A stretch of 64,000 nt of DNA from Nonomuraea angiospora (GCF_014873145.1 NZ_JADBEK010000001.1:5952001-6016000), one strand, 5' to 3'. Shown: positions 52,077-59,881, counted from the stretch's first letter. Notes: generated by a model from the sequence alone, not told the origin. Translations and numbers: made by a program.

Positions 52077-53270
52077 ATGAGACTCGACGGAATCCCCCTT
52101 TGGGACGGTACCGAATATCGCGGCCCAGTCGATCTGAGCTGGGAGCCGGACCGGATCATCAGCGTGCAGCCGGACACTCTGCCCGGCTATGACGGTCTAT
52201 GCGTGCTTCCCGGCCTGGTGGACACGCACGTGCACCTGGTCGGCTACGCGGGCCCCGGCGACCCGCCGGACTTCGCGACCTGGCCGCTGGTGACCACCCG
52301 GGACGAGCAGGTGCTGCACGGCGCCGCCCACGCCCAGCGGGCCATGCGGCACGGCGTGACGACCCTGCGCGACCTGGCGGGCGACGAGGCTCAGATCGCG
52401 CTGCGCCGGGTGTTCGACGCCGGGGTGCTGCCCGGGCCGCGCGTCCAGGTGCACGGCGTGGTGGGGATGACGGCCGGGCACAACGACCTGTTCGTGCCGC
52501 CCGCCTTCCCCGTGCGCAAGCCCACGGCGGACGGCCCCGACGAGTGCCGCAAGCTCGTACGCGCCTGGGCCCGCGCCGGCATGGACGGCATCAAGCTCAC
52601 GACCAGCGGCGGCGTGCTGTCGATCGGCGACAAGAACGCCTGGCGCAACTACACCCGCGACGAGATCAGGGCGGTCGTGGACGAGGCGCACGCGCTCGGC
52701 ATGCTGGTGGCCTCGCACGCCCACTCCGAGGACGGCATCCGCGTGGCCGTCGAGGAGGGCGTCGACTCGATCGAGCACGGCACGCTCATGAGCAAGGACC
52801 TGGCCGAGACGCTGGCCGCCCGGGGCACGCCGGTCGCGCCCACGCTGCTGATCAACGAGGCCATCGCCGAGGGCCGCGTCCCCGTCACGCCCGAGGCCAG
52901 CGCCAAGGCCGCCGAGCTGATCGCCCGGCGCGACGTGCTGCTGGCCCAGGCCGCCGCGCTGGGCGTGCGGTTCGTGCTCGGCACCGACGCGAACGGCCAC
53001 CACGTGCAGTTCGGCGACCAGTTCGCCGAGGTCGTCCACATGACGCGGGTGCTCGGCATGGACGCCGAGTCCGCGCTGCGCGCGGCCACCTCCGACGCGG
53101 CCGACTCGATCGGCATGCCCGTGGGGCGGATCGCGCCGGGGCTGGGCGCCGACTTCGTCGTGCTGCGCGGCCGCCCGTGGGAGCGCATCGAGGACCTGGC
53201 CACGGAGAACATCGTGGCCGTGGTCTCACGGGGCCGCGTCGTCGCGGGCCGCCTGCCCGTCTCTCCCTGA
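52077..53270 (+). CDS. Amidohydrolase-superfamily enzyme
   Basis: A 397-residue metal-dependent amidohydrolase. It has the HxH site in DTHVHLVGYAG, a Lys candidate for carboxylation in GIKLTTSGG, then His in LVASHAHSEDG and in DSIEHGTLMS, and Asp in VLGTDANGHH. This matches imidazolonepropionase- and prolidase-like amidohydrolases of unknown substrate. It is divergent from the importer operon (220 bases between starts), so the two could share regulation and the enzyme may act on the imported compound. Its stop lies 45 bases inside the convergent PucR gene. Confidence 0.87.
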   Translation: MRLDGIPLWDGTEYRGPVDLSWEPDRIISVQPDTLPGYDGLCVLPGLVDTHVHLVGYAGPGDPPDFATWPLVTTRDEQVLHGAAHAQRAMRHGVTTLRDLAGDEAQIALRRVFDAGVLPGPRVQVHGVVGMTAGHNDLFVPPAFPVRKPTADGPDECRKLVRAWARAGMDGIKLTTSGGVLSIGDKNAWRNYTRDEIRAVVDEAHALGMLVASHAHSEDGIRVAVEEGVDSIEHGTLMSKDLAETLAARGTPVAPTLLINEAIAEGRVPVTPEASAKAAELIARRDVLLAQAAALGVRFVLGTDANGHHVQFGDQFAEVVHMTRVLGMDAESALRAATSDAADSIGMPVGRIAPGLGADFVVLRGRPWERIEDLATENIVAVVSRGRVVAGRLPVSP

Positions 53271-54383
53271 CCGCAGCGCCAGGTAGAGGTCGGTACGGTC
53301 GCGCATCGACGACATGCGCCGCCCGGTCAGCTCCTCGATCCGCTGCATGCGGTAGCGCAACGTGTTGACGTGCACGTACAGCTCGTCGGCGGTGCGCTGC
53401 CAGGAGCCGCACGTCTCCAGGAAGATGTCGAGCGTGCGCAGCAGCTCGGAGCCGTGCCGCGCGTCGTACTCCTCCACCGGCCCCAGCAGGTGGTCGCGGA
53501 AGGACCGGCGCACGCTGGCCGGCAGCGCGGCCATCAGCAGGTCGAAGCTGTCGATGTCGGCCACCGACATGATCGACACCGGCCCCGGCCCGCTCCGCGC
53601 GGACTCCATGCCGCGCCTGGCCGTCTCCAGCGCCTCCCCGAGCTGCGACACGCTGGCCGCCATCTCGCTGATCCCGGCGGCGATGCTCAGGCCGGGGCGC
53701 TCCGCCACCAGGCCGCGCAGCTCGTCGGCCAGGCTCTTGCGCGACGCCCGGCCGTTGACCAGCACGATCGCCTCGTGCGGGGTGCCGCCGACGATCAGGT
53801 GCCGGCCCCTCCTGGCCAGGCCCTCGTGCAGGACCTCGGGCAGGTCGTACTCGTCGTTCGCCGGTCCCGTCCACGTGACCGCCATGGCGGCCGTCGGCAG
53901 GCCCGGGTCGGCGCCGAGCAGCCGCAGGTGCGCGGAGACCTCGCCCGGCGGGATGTGGCCCAGCACGTCGAGCAGCGTCTGGGCCCTCACCCGTTCGGCC
54001 CTGCGCTGCTCGGCCGCGAACCCCTCGGCCGTCACGACCTGGGTGATCACGCCGAACGACTGGTCGGGAGCGGCCAGGAGCAGCGGCAGCCGGCGCCGTT
54101 CGCACGCCTTGACCAGCTCCTCGGGCAACTCTCCCAGCACGAGCAGCCCCACGACCAGGCCGGCGGCGTCGGTGGCCCACAGCGCGTCGGCGAAGCGCTC
54201 GCAGTCGGCCGGCTCGCCGTACCAGACGCCGCTGGTGAGCACGAGGTCGCCGGACTGCAGGTAGCGCCGGGGGTCGGGCAGGTCCGTCGGGTACGCGCGC
54301 CGGATCTCGCGGTCGACCCCCTCGTGACCCGTCACCAGCGTCAGCCGCAGGTCGTCGCGCGCGAGCAGGTCCGACAGCCTCAT
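53226..54383 (-). CDS. PucR-family transcriptional regulator
   Basis: A 385-residue regulator with an N-terminal purine-catabolism (PucR) domain (MRLSDLLARDDLRLTLVTGH, RYLQSGDLVLTSGVWYGEP), a GGDEF-like middle and a C-terminal PucR HTH (ETCGSWQRTADELYVHVNTL, RYRMQRIEELTGRR). It opens at the ATG at 54383, with GGAGG close by. PucR-type proteins respond to purine metabolites. It is convergent with the amidohydrolase and divergent from the adenine deaminase gene across the 88-bp inverted repeat. Confidence 0.92.
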   Translation of the reverse strand: MRLSDLLARDDLRLTLVTGHEGVDREIRRAYPTDLPDPRRYLQSGDLVLTSGVWYGEPADCERFADALWATDAAGLVVGLLVLGELPEELVKACERRRLPLLLAAPDQSFGVITQVVTAEGFAAEQRRAERVRAQTLLDVLGHIPPGEVSAHLRLLGADPGLPTAAMAVTWTGPANDEYDLPEVLHEGLARRGRHLIVGGTPHEAIVLVNGRASRKSLADELRGLVAERPGLSIAAGISEMAASVSQLGEALETARRGMESARSGPGPVSIMSVADIDSFDLLMAALPASVRRSFRDHLLGPVEEYDARHGSELLRTLDIFLETCGSWQRTADELYVHVNTLRYRMQRIEELTGRRMSSMRDRTDLYLALRSGRDGQAARDDAAP

Positions 54384-54404
54384 GACCTCCGATGTTATGC
54401 CAGA

Positions 54405-54492
54405 CGATGAGAAACCTCCGAGGCGGACTGCCGCTACGGTCGCACCCCGGCGCTGCGGTGGAGCGGCAGTCTGATTAGGAGGTTTCTCATCG
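54405..54492. repeat. 88-bp stem-loop inverted repeat between pucR and adenine deaminase genes
   Basis: Outer arms CGATGAGAAACCTCC (54405-54419) and GGAGGTTTCTCATCG (54478-54492) are exact complements. Inner arms GACTGCCGCT (54426-54435) and AGCGGCAGTC (54462-54471) are exact complements too. Unpaired 6-base gaps lie between outer and inner arms, and a 26-base centre can pair further (CACC with GGTG). It lies between the two divergent starts, 21 bases from that of pucR. It could be an operator for PucR, a structured 5' leader, or a small inserted palindromic element. Confidence 0.85.
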
Positions 54493-54559
54493 GAGAAGCC
54501 CGCGAGTTCAGAGGTTCGCACGATACGTCCCCGTGACCGGGTCGGGTTTACTCGTGGTC

Positions 54560-55486
54560 ATGCGTCCCAAAGCAGAGCTCCATCTGCACATCGAAGGCAC
54601 CCTCGAGCCCGAGCTCGTCGTCGAGCTGGCCCGGCGGAACCGGATCGACCTGCCGACCTTCGACGTGGACGCCATCCGCTCCCGCTACTCCTTCACCGAC
54701 CTGCAGTCGTTCCTGGACCTCTACTACGAGCACATGGCGGTCCTGCGCACCGAGGAGGACTTCTACGACCTCGCCGCCGCCTACCTGCGGCGGGCCACGG
54801 AGCAGGGCGTGCGGCACGCGGAGATCTTCTTCGACCCGCAGGCGCACCTGAGCCGGGGCGTGCCGCTGGAGGTGGTGTTCGGCGGGCTGTCGGCGGCTCT
54901 GAAGGACGGCGACGTGTCGGCCGCGCTGATCCTGTGTTTCCTGCGTGACCGGGGGGCGGAGGAGGCCGAGCAGGTGCTGCGGGCGGCGCTGCCGTACCGG
55001 GAGTCGTTCATCGGGGTGGGGCTGGACTCGGCGGAGGTGGGCTACCCGCCGTCGCTGTTCAGGCGGGTCTTCGAGATCGCGGCCGCCGAGGGGCTGCGCC
55101 GGGTGGCGCACGCGGGCGAGGAGGGCGGGCCCGACTACGTATGGGAGGCGCTGGACATCCTGCGCGTCGAGCGGGTGGACCACGGGATCAGGGCCATGGA
55201 GGACCCGCAGCTCGTGGCCAGGCTCAGGGACGAGCGGATCCCGCTGACGGTGTGCCCGCTGTCGAACGTACGGCTGCGCGCCGTGCCGTCCCTGCGTGAC
55301 CACATCCTGCCCGCGATGCTGGACGAAGGGCTGGTCGTGACCGTCAACTCGGACGATCCCGCGTACTTCGGCGGTTACGTCGAGGACAACTACGCGGCGC
55401 TCCAGCGGGAGCTGGGGATGACGGACGAGCAGCTCGACCGGATCGCCCGCAACTCCTTCGAGGCTTCGTTCGCGTACGAAGGGTGA
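54560..55486 (+). CDS. Adenine deaminase (adenosine-deaminase-like type)
   Basis: A 308-residue zinc deaminase that converts adenine to hypoxanthine. The N-terminus PKAELHLHIEGTLEPELV carries the HxH zinc site. FFDPQAHLSRG is the FFDPQ-H block that separates adenine deaminases of this family from true adenosine deaminases. HAGEEGGPDYVWEALDIL holds the catalytic His and Glu, VERVDHG a further His, and VTVNSDDPAYFGGY the final Asp pair. I chose the ATG at 54560; GTG codons at 54533 and 54554 are alternatives. It is divergent from PucR, which fits purine salvage. Confidence 0.92.
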   Translation: MRPKAELHLHIEGTLEPELVVELARRNRIDLPTFDVDAIRSRYSFTDLQSFLDLYYEHMAVLRTEEDFYDLAAAYLRRATEQGVRHAEIFFDPQAHLSRGVPLEVVFGGLSAALKDGDVSAALILCFLRDRGAEEAEQVLRAALPYRESFIGVGLDSAEVGYPPSLFRRVFEIAAAEGLRRVAHAGEEGGPDYVWEALDILRVERVDHGIRAMEDPQLVARLRDERIPLTVCPLSNVRLRAVPSLRDHILPAMLDEGLVVTVNSDDPAYFGGYVEDNYAALQRELGMTDEQLDRIARNSFEASFAYEG

Positions 55487-55733
55487 GACCACGAGGACCT
55501 GCCCCCCGGCATCGGCCGCCGAGGAGCAGGTCCGGTAGCGGCATCGCTGCTTCTGGCGAGGTGTTCGAGACCGTCGCCTCCGAGTGGCCTGCGTAGGGTG
55601 GCGGACGCGGATTCGAAGTGCGGCCGACCACCGCGCGAGACCTCTCTCACAGACGAGACTGGGCGAGACCGTGAGGCCCGGCCCTGCGGGCGGGCCCCGT
55701 GGTCACGTTTTCTCAGCCGCCGAAAAGGCTACG

Positions 55734-55997
55734 TCAGACGAGCGAGCACTTACGGTTGTCGTTCTCGTCGTGGCGGCTGAGGATGTTGAGGATGTCGCCG
55801 GTCTTGACGCTCAGCAGGCTGTTCTCGTTGGTGTTGATGTCGCCGCCGGCGATGTTGTTGTCATCGCCACAGACGAACAGGATCTTCCTGTTGTCGTCGT
55901 GGTCCTTCGGGAAGCCGGTGGTGGCCGCGAACGCGGTGCCGCCGAACACGGTCATCCCGGCGACGAGACCGGCCAGAACGAGTCCATGTCTGTACAT
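55734..55997 (-). CDS. Small secreted two-cysteine protein, copy A
   Basis: An 87-residue protein with a Sec signal (HGLVLAGLVAGMTVFGGTAFA), giving a mature chain of about 63 residues beginning ATTGFPKDHDDNRKILFVCG. It has two cysteines (FVCGDDN and RKCSLV) that could form one disulfide. The middle, GDDNNIAGGDINTNENSLLS, is rich in Gly, Asp and Asn. It resembles chaplin-like surface proteins in size only, not in motif. The ATG is preceded by AGAGAGG at 7 bases. Its paralogue is 465 bases away. Function is unknown; a surface or signalling role is only a guess. Confidence 0.7.
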   Translation of the reverse strand: MYRHGLVLAGLVAGMTVFGGTAFAATTGFPKDHDDNRKILFVCGDDNNIAGGDINTNENSLLSVKTGDILNILSRHDENDNRKCSLV

Positions 55998-56198
55998 GTC
56001 GATACCTCTCTGATACATGTCAACTACTCTCCGTAGCTGTCGGAGGGAATTTCCCCGGGCCTCAACTTCGACAAACACCACGTTTTTCACTTTTGGCCCC
56101 GCGAACGACCTCTCGCAGACGAGGTCGAGCAAGGCCAAGGGGCCCGACTTCGCAGGCGGGCCCCGTGGTCACGTTTCTCAACCGCTGAGGAGACCGCC

Positions 56199-56462
56199 TT
56201 AGGCGAGCGTGCACTTCCGGTTGTCGTCCTCGCTGTGGGCGCTGAGGATGCCGAGGATGTCGCCGGTCTCGATGTTCAGCAGCTTGTTCTCGTTCTTGTT
56301 GATGTCGCCACCGGCGATGTAGTTGTCGTCGCCACAGACGAACAGGATCTTCCTGTTGTCGTCGTGGTCCTTCGGAAAGCCGGTGGTGGCCGCGAACGCG
56401 GAGCCGCCGAACACAGCCATCCCGGCGACGAGGCCGGCCAGAACGAGCCCATGTCTGTACAT
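56199..56462 (-). CDS. Small secreted two-cysteine protein, copy B
   Basis: Also 87 residues and about 83% like copy A. The signal is the same apart from MAVFGGSAFA. The mature chain reads ATTGFPKDHDDNRKILFVCG, DDNYIAGGDINKNENKLLN, IETGDILGILSAHSEDDNRK, CTLA. Changes relative to copy A are mostly in the Lys/Asn surface positions, while both cysteines are kept, so there is selection on the fold. The ATG has AGAGAGGA at 7 bases. It is the upstream gene of the pair. Confidence 0.7.
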   Translation of the reverse strand: MYRHGLVLAGLVAGMAVFGGSAFAATTGFPKDHDDNRKILFVCGDDNYIAGGDINKNENKLLNIETGDILGILSAHSEDDNRKCTLA

Positions 56463-56720
56463 ATCGATTCCTCTCTGGTACATGTCCACTACTCTCCGTA
56501 GCTGCCGAGAGAGAATGTCCCCGGCCCCCAACTTCGACAAACGCCCACAATTTTGCTCTTGACCTGGCGAAATGGCGCGCATGGCCGAACCGATATGTAG
56601 ATCGCCGATCTTGACGTGGGAGTGCTTCCCCGTGGTGACTCCTGTACCTTTTCCCACCTCGCCACAGACCATGGCGCGAGCGCTTTCGGGGCCTCAGAAT
56701 GGTACATACGGGAGGTGATC

Positions 56721-56906
56721 ATGACCATGCGTAACGACCTGCACCTTCCGGCAGCCCCCGAACGGCGCCAAGGGCTCTCGGTGCGCGGTGTCTACGGCAA
56801 GGTGAGGATGACCGGGCCGTCCGCGGTGATGGCGACCGTGTGCTCGACGTGCACGCTCCTGCTGTCGTCTCCCGAGCACACCGACCAGCCGTCCTCGGCC
56901 ATGTAG
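56721..56906 (+). CDS. Candidate small ORF with a perfect Shine-Dalgarno
   Basis: A 61-residue frame begins MTMRNDLHLPAAPERRQGLS and is preceded directly by GGGAGGTGATC. The last ten bases match the 3' end of 16S rRNA completely, which is unusually strong. The 3' two thirds run antisense to the end of the methionine aminopeptidase gene. It has no recognised domain; the C-terminal half is rich in Ser, Thr and Leu. It may be a real small protein or the beginning of a truncated gene. Confidence 0.3.
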   Translation: MTMRNDLHLPAAPERRQGLSVRGVYGKVRMTGPSAVMATVCSTCTLLLSSPEHTDQPSSAM

Positions 56907-57559
56907 TAGTCGTCGTCGCCCCCGGCCATCAGGCTCGGCTCGATCGCTATCACCAGGCCGGGGCGCAGCCGCATCCCGCGTCCCGCGCGGGCCTCGTTGG
57001 GCACGAACGGCGACTCGTGCATGGCCCGCCCGATCCCATGACCGCCGAAGTCGTTCTGCATGCCGTATCCCGCGCCGCGCCCGACCGTGGACATGGCGTG
57101 GCCGATGTCTCCCATCCGGCCGCCGGGCACGGCCGCCTTGATGCCGGCGGCCAGCGTCTCCTCGGCGACCCTGATGAGCTTGAGGTCCTCCGCGCGCGGC
57201 TCGCCGACCGCGAAGCTGACCGTGCCGTCGGCGTGCCACCCGTCCACGATCGCGCCACAGTCGATGCTGATCAGGTCGCCGTCCCGCAGCCGGTACGGGG
57301 ACGGCAGGCCGTGCAGCATGACCCCGTTCACGGACGTGCAGATCACCCCCGGGTACGGGGTCGCGCCGAACGACGGGTGGTAGCCGAGGAACGACGCTCC
57401 CGCCTTCGCCTCCTCGATGACCGTCCGGGCCACCTCGTCGAGCTTCTTCAGCGAGACGCCGACGGCGGCCCGCTCGCGCACCGCGGCGTGGACGGCGGCG
57501 ACGACCCGCCCCGCCTCCCGCATCGCGTCGATCTCTCCGGCACTCTTCAGCTCGATCAC
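56792..57559 (-). CDS. map: Methionine aminopeptidase, type I
   Basis: A 255-residue metallopeptidase that removes N-terminal Met. The five metal-binding residues are in place: Asp in ISIDCGAIVDGWHADGTVSF (two Asp), His in GGHGIGRAMHESP, Glu in IAIEPSLM and Glu in HVEHTVAIT. It lacks an N-terminal extension. Most actinomycetes carry two or more map genes, and this is likely an extra, non-operon copy, because ribosomal genes are not near. Its promoter region carries an AT-rich palindrome. Confidence 0.94.
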   Translation of the reverse strand: MIELKSAGEIDAMREAGRVVAAVHAAVRERAAVGVSLKKLDEVARTVIEEAKAGASFLGYHPSFGATPYPGVICTSVNGVMLHGLPSPYRLRDGDLISIDCGAIVDGWHADGTVSFAVGEPRAEDLKLIRVAEETLAAGIKAAVPGGRMGDIGHAMSTVGRGAGYGMQNDFGGHGIGRAMHESPFVPNEARAGRGMRLRPGLVIAIEPSLMAGGDDDYYMAEDGWSVCSGDDSRSVHVEHTVAITADGPVILTLP

Positions 57560-57582
57560 AAGCCCTCCTCGCAGGCGTTACC

Positions 57583-57606
57583 AATAACTATACCGGTATT
57601 ATTATC
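57583..57606. promoter_or_regulatory. AT-rich palindrome in the map promoter
   Basis: AATAACTATACCGGTATTATTATC pairs around CCGG at about 9 of 12 positions and lies 24 bases upstream of the map start. It is very AT-rich for this genome and could be a promoter or repressor site. Confidence 0.35.
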
Positions 57607-57632
57607 ACGCTACGAGGACCGGTCGCATCGCC

Positions 57633-58355
57633 CTAGTCGAGCCCCTTTCTCCCGGGGGCCCAGAAGGGCTTCGTACGGACATCCCTGCGCTGCCAGCCGC
57701 GCTCGTTGACCAGGTGGGCACGGATGGCCTGGATCGTGCGCGCCTCCCCGGCCAGGTAGGCCACGCCGGGCCCGTCCGGCAGGTCCAGCTCCCGGACGGC
57801 GTCGACCAGGGCCTCCGACCTGGCCGCCGGCCTGCCCGCCCGGCACACCTTGACCAGCTCCTTGGGCAGCTCCAGATGGTCGCCCGGCCCCTCGGCCTCC
57901 ACCGCGCCGTATGCCGCCGCGCCTTCCGGGAGCGCCCGCAACATCGCGCCGAACGCCACCGAGGCCGTCTCCTCACCCGCGAACAGGTGGTAGCGGGCCT
58001 CTCGCGTGACGAAACCGCCGTCCGGCCTGGTGAAGGAGATCTCCATGCCGGGCTCGGCGGTCCTGATCCAGGAGGCGCCCGGCGAGTCGCCGCCGTGGTC
58101 GTAGCCGATCAGGTCGAGGGCCTCCCAGTCCGGGTCGTGCCGCCAGATCGAGTACGTGCGAAAGACGCCGCCCAGCAGGCCGCCGCCGTCGCCGATGAAG
58201 AGGCGTACGTGCTGGCCGGGCGTCCAGTCCAGGCGGGCGAGCGCCTCTCCCCCGATCCTGACCCGCCGCATGCGGGGGGCCACCTCCTCGACCTCGACCA
58301 CCTCACCGGTGAGGAACATCCGGTCGAGTAACCGCCGTGCGACGCTCCGCCTCAT
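57633..58355 (-). CDS. Siderophore-interacting protein (FAD-binding ferric reductase)
   Basis: A 240-residue SIP-family flavoprotein that reduces iron in siderophores. It has RMFLTGEVVEVEEVAPRMRR (FAD_binding_9), TPGQHVRLFIGDGG, FRTYSIWRHDPDW (flavin-binding RxYS), and the C-terminal SIP domain (VAYLAGEARTIQAIRAHLVN, WQRRDVRTKPFWAPGRKG). It overlaps padR by 4 bases (ATGA), with GGAGG in the padR gene, so both are on one message. Confidence 0.92.
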   Translation of the reverse strand: MRRSVARRLLDRMFLTGEVVEVEEVAPRMRRVRIGGEALARLDWTPGQHVRLFIGDGGGLLGGVFRTYSIWRHDPDWEALDLIGYDHGGDSPGASWIRTAEPGMEISFTRPDGGFVTREARYHLFAGEETASVAFGAMLRALPEGAAAYGAVEAEGPGDHLELPKELVKVCRAGRPAARSEALVDAVRELDLPDGPGVAYLAGEARTIQAIRAHLVNERGWQRRDVRTKPFWAPGRKGLD

Positions 58356-58885
58356 GGCGCCTCCTTCCATGGCCGTCTCATGGTGTCCAGCTCCTCGATC
58401 CTGCGGCGGGCCTCCACGAAGACCTCCTGGATGCGCTCGACCACGGCCGGGTCGCCGTGCGCGTGGGCCAGCGCCTTCACGGCGGCTTTGACCAGGCGCA
58501 ACGCCGGCCCGACGATCTCGGCGGCCTCGGGCTCGCGGAACATCCCCCACTCGCCCCTGCTGGCCGCCCGCCCCCACAGCCGCTCGATCGCCTCGGCCTG
58601 CTCCCCGGCCGCCCGCCGGCCGTCCTCGGTGACGTGGTAGACCTTGCGGCCGTCCGTCTGCTCGACGCGTACGAGTCCTTCGTCCTCGAGCAGTTGGAGG
58701 GTGGGGTAGATGGAGCCGGCGCTGGGCTCGTAGGTGCCGTTGAAGCGGTCGGCGAGGCGCCCCATGACCTCGTAACCGTGGCCGGGCCGCTCGACGATCA
58801 GGGCCAGGATGGCCAGGCGAAGCTCGCCAGGACCGAAGAAGCGCCCGGTAGGGCCCCGCTCGGGGCCGCGACGCGCGTTCATCAT
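58352..58885 (-). CDS. PadR-family transcriptional regulator
   Basis: A 177-residue PadR regulator. The helix-turn-helix is LAILALIVERPGHGYEVMGR, LADRFNGTYEPSAGSIYPTL, with the Y-P-T-L-Q-L-L-E-D-E-G-L recognition region, and a C-terminal helical dimer domain follows. It is cotranscribed with the siderophore-interacting protein and has a perfect palindrome 10 bases upstream, so it likely autoregulates in response to a ligand linked to iron or redox state. No clear SD is present; leaderless initiation is possible. Confidence 0.93.
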   Translation of the reverse strand: MMNARRGPERGPTGRFFGPGELRLAILALIVERPGHGYEVMGRLADRFNGTYEPSAGSIYPTLQLLEDEGLVRVEQTDGRKVYHVTEDGRRAAGEQAEAIERLWGRAASRGEWGMFREPEAAEIVGPALRLVKAAVKALAHAHGDPAVVERIQEVFVEARRRIEELDTMRRPWKEAP

Positions 58886-58894
58886 GGCTCGAAT

Positions 58895-58914
58895 GCTATA
58901 TCGAACGATATAGC
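58895..58914. promoter_or_regulatory. 20-bp palindromic PadR operator
   Basis: GCTATATCG-AA-CGATATAGC: perfect 9-bp arms around two bases. It lies 10 bases upstream of the padR start. A TATA-rich core is typical of PadR operators. Confidence 0.75.
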
Positions 58915-59287
58915 TAAGCAACTGTCGATCGAGCCCCTCGCGACCCGGCCACGCGGTAAAGCCGCAGGACAGGGCTCTTCCTCGGGGACGAGGGCGGCGG
59001 TTGGTGAGGCCACTGTCGGGGGTATGGAGGCTAACGGTGCTGTTGTGGAAGGTGTGGAGTCGTTTGTGCCGGAGGGCGTGTGCGCACCGTACGCCCCTCT
59101 TCCGTCCACGCTCGCTATGACGGACGCCTGAAGACAAGGCCATGGCCTGTCCTGTGCCCGGCTCCTCGGCGAACACGGCAAAACCACAGAACGTGTCCCC
59201 GCTTCGACACAAGCGTGACCGTCGTGGCGCCGTACTCATCCAAGGTCCCGGACCCGCGGGGCGCGCCATCCAACACAGGGGGAATTG
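58915..59287. other. Gap between padR and the Ca-binding-like gene
   Basis: About 370 bases without a supported gene. It contains a 35-codon plus-strand frame at 59024-59131 (MEANGAVVEGVESFVPEGVC...) with no good ribosome site and weaker GC bias than its neighbours. I would not call it a gene. Confidence 0.4.
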
Positions 59288-59752
59288 ATGAGTACACGGG
59301 GGAACGGCAGGCGGCCGCGGATCGGCGCTCTGCGCGGGCACGGCGTGCGGGCGCTGGCCGTGGGAGGGACGCTGGCCGCCTCGCTGCTGGCCGTCGCCGG
59401 GCCGGCGCACGCCACGACCGACGTGAGCGTGTCCGGTTCGGAGCTGAACGTCTACGGGGGCGACGCGTCCGACAACATCGACCTGTCCCTGTCCGGCCGC
59501 TGGGTGATCGTTTCGAACGCCGGCGACAGGATCGACGCGTCCGCGCCGTGCAGGCAGGAGAGCGCCAACCGGGTGGCCTGCCCGGCCGACGAGATCGAGT
59601 CGATCGTGGCGATCACCGGGCCGGGCGACGACACGCTGCGCAACCGTACGGGCCTGCCGATGCGGGCGAACCTGGCGCCGGGGCGGGACAACCTCATCTC
59701 GGGGAACGGGGCGGCCACCATCGGCGGCTCCGGCAACGTGATCCAGATGTAG
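59288..59752 (+). CDS. Secreted RTX-like (calcium-binding) protein cut by an amber codon
   Basis: A 154-residue exported protein with a signal peptide (ALAVGGTLAASLLAVAGPAH, A). It has short Gly-Asp-Asn repeats (YGGDASDNIDLSLSG, GPGDDTLRNR, GRDNLISGNGAATIGGSGN). TAG at 59750-59752 is followed in the same frame by SGGDVLSGNAGTDLAGVGDG, TGRCDAGSGKFGED and a TGA at 59857. That extension is a normal RTX-type tail with the D-x-x-x-G-G-x-G-x-D-x pattern and a Cys that could pair with the Cys in the first part. Either the amber truncates it or it is a pseudogene. Start: ATG at 59288, with AGGGGGA upstream. Confidence 0.6.
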   Translation: MSTRGNGRRPRIGALRGHGVRALAVGGTLAASLLAVAGPAHATTDVSVSGSELNVYGGDASDNIDLSLSGRWVIVSNAGDRIDASAPCRQESANRVACPADEIESIVAITGPGDDTLRNRTGLPMRANLAPGRDNLISGNGAATIGGSGNVIQM

Positions 59753-59881
59753 TCGGGCGGCGACGTGCTTTCCGGCAACGCGGGCACCGACCTGGCCGGC
59801 GTGGGCGATGGCACCGGCAGGTGCGACGCCGGGTCCGGGAAGTTCGGCGAAGACTGATCGCCGGGTGAGCGCCCCGCCGCT

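Larger units (their letters stand above)
55646..56550 (-). repeat. Tandem duplication, ~445-bp units spaced 465 bp
   Basis: Unit A (about 55646-56085) and unit B (about 56111-56550) carry the same gene, the same leader (CATGTC(A/C)ACTACTCTCCGTAGCTG) and the same trailing hairpin region (GGGCCCCGTGGTCACGTTT). The two coding regions are exactly 465 bases apart. Identity is highest in the signal peptide and CGDDN segment. The duplication is recent enough that its edges can be seen. Confidence 0.85.

Noticed and set aside
55646..56550. Chaplin or rodlin pair
   Set aside because: Size and secretion fit, but the chaplin signature residues and Gly-Asn repeat are not there.
59024..59131. 35-codon frame MEANGAVVEGVESFV... 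as a RiPP precursor
   Set aside because: No ribosome site, weak codon bias and no modifying enzyme gene nearby.
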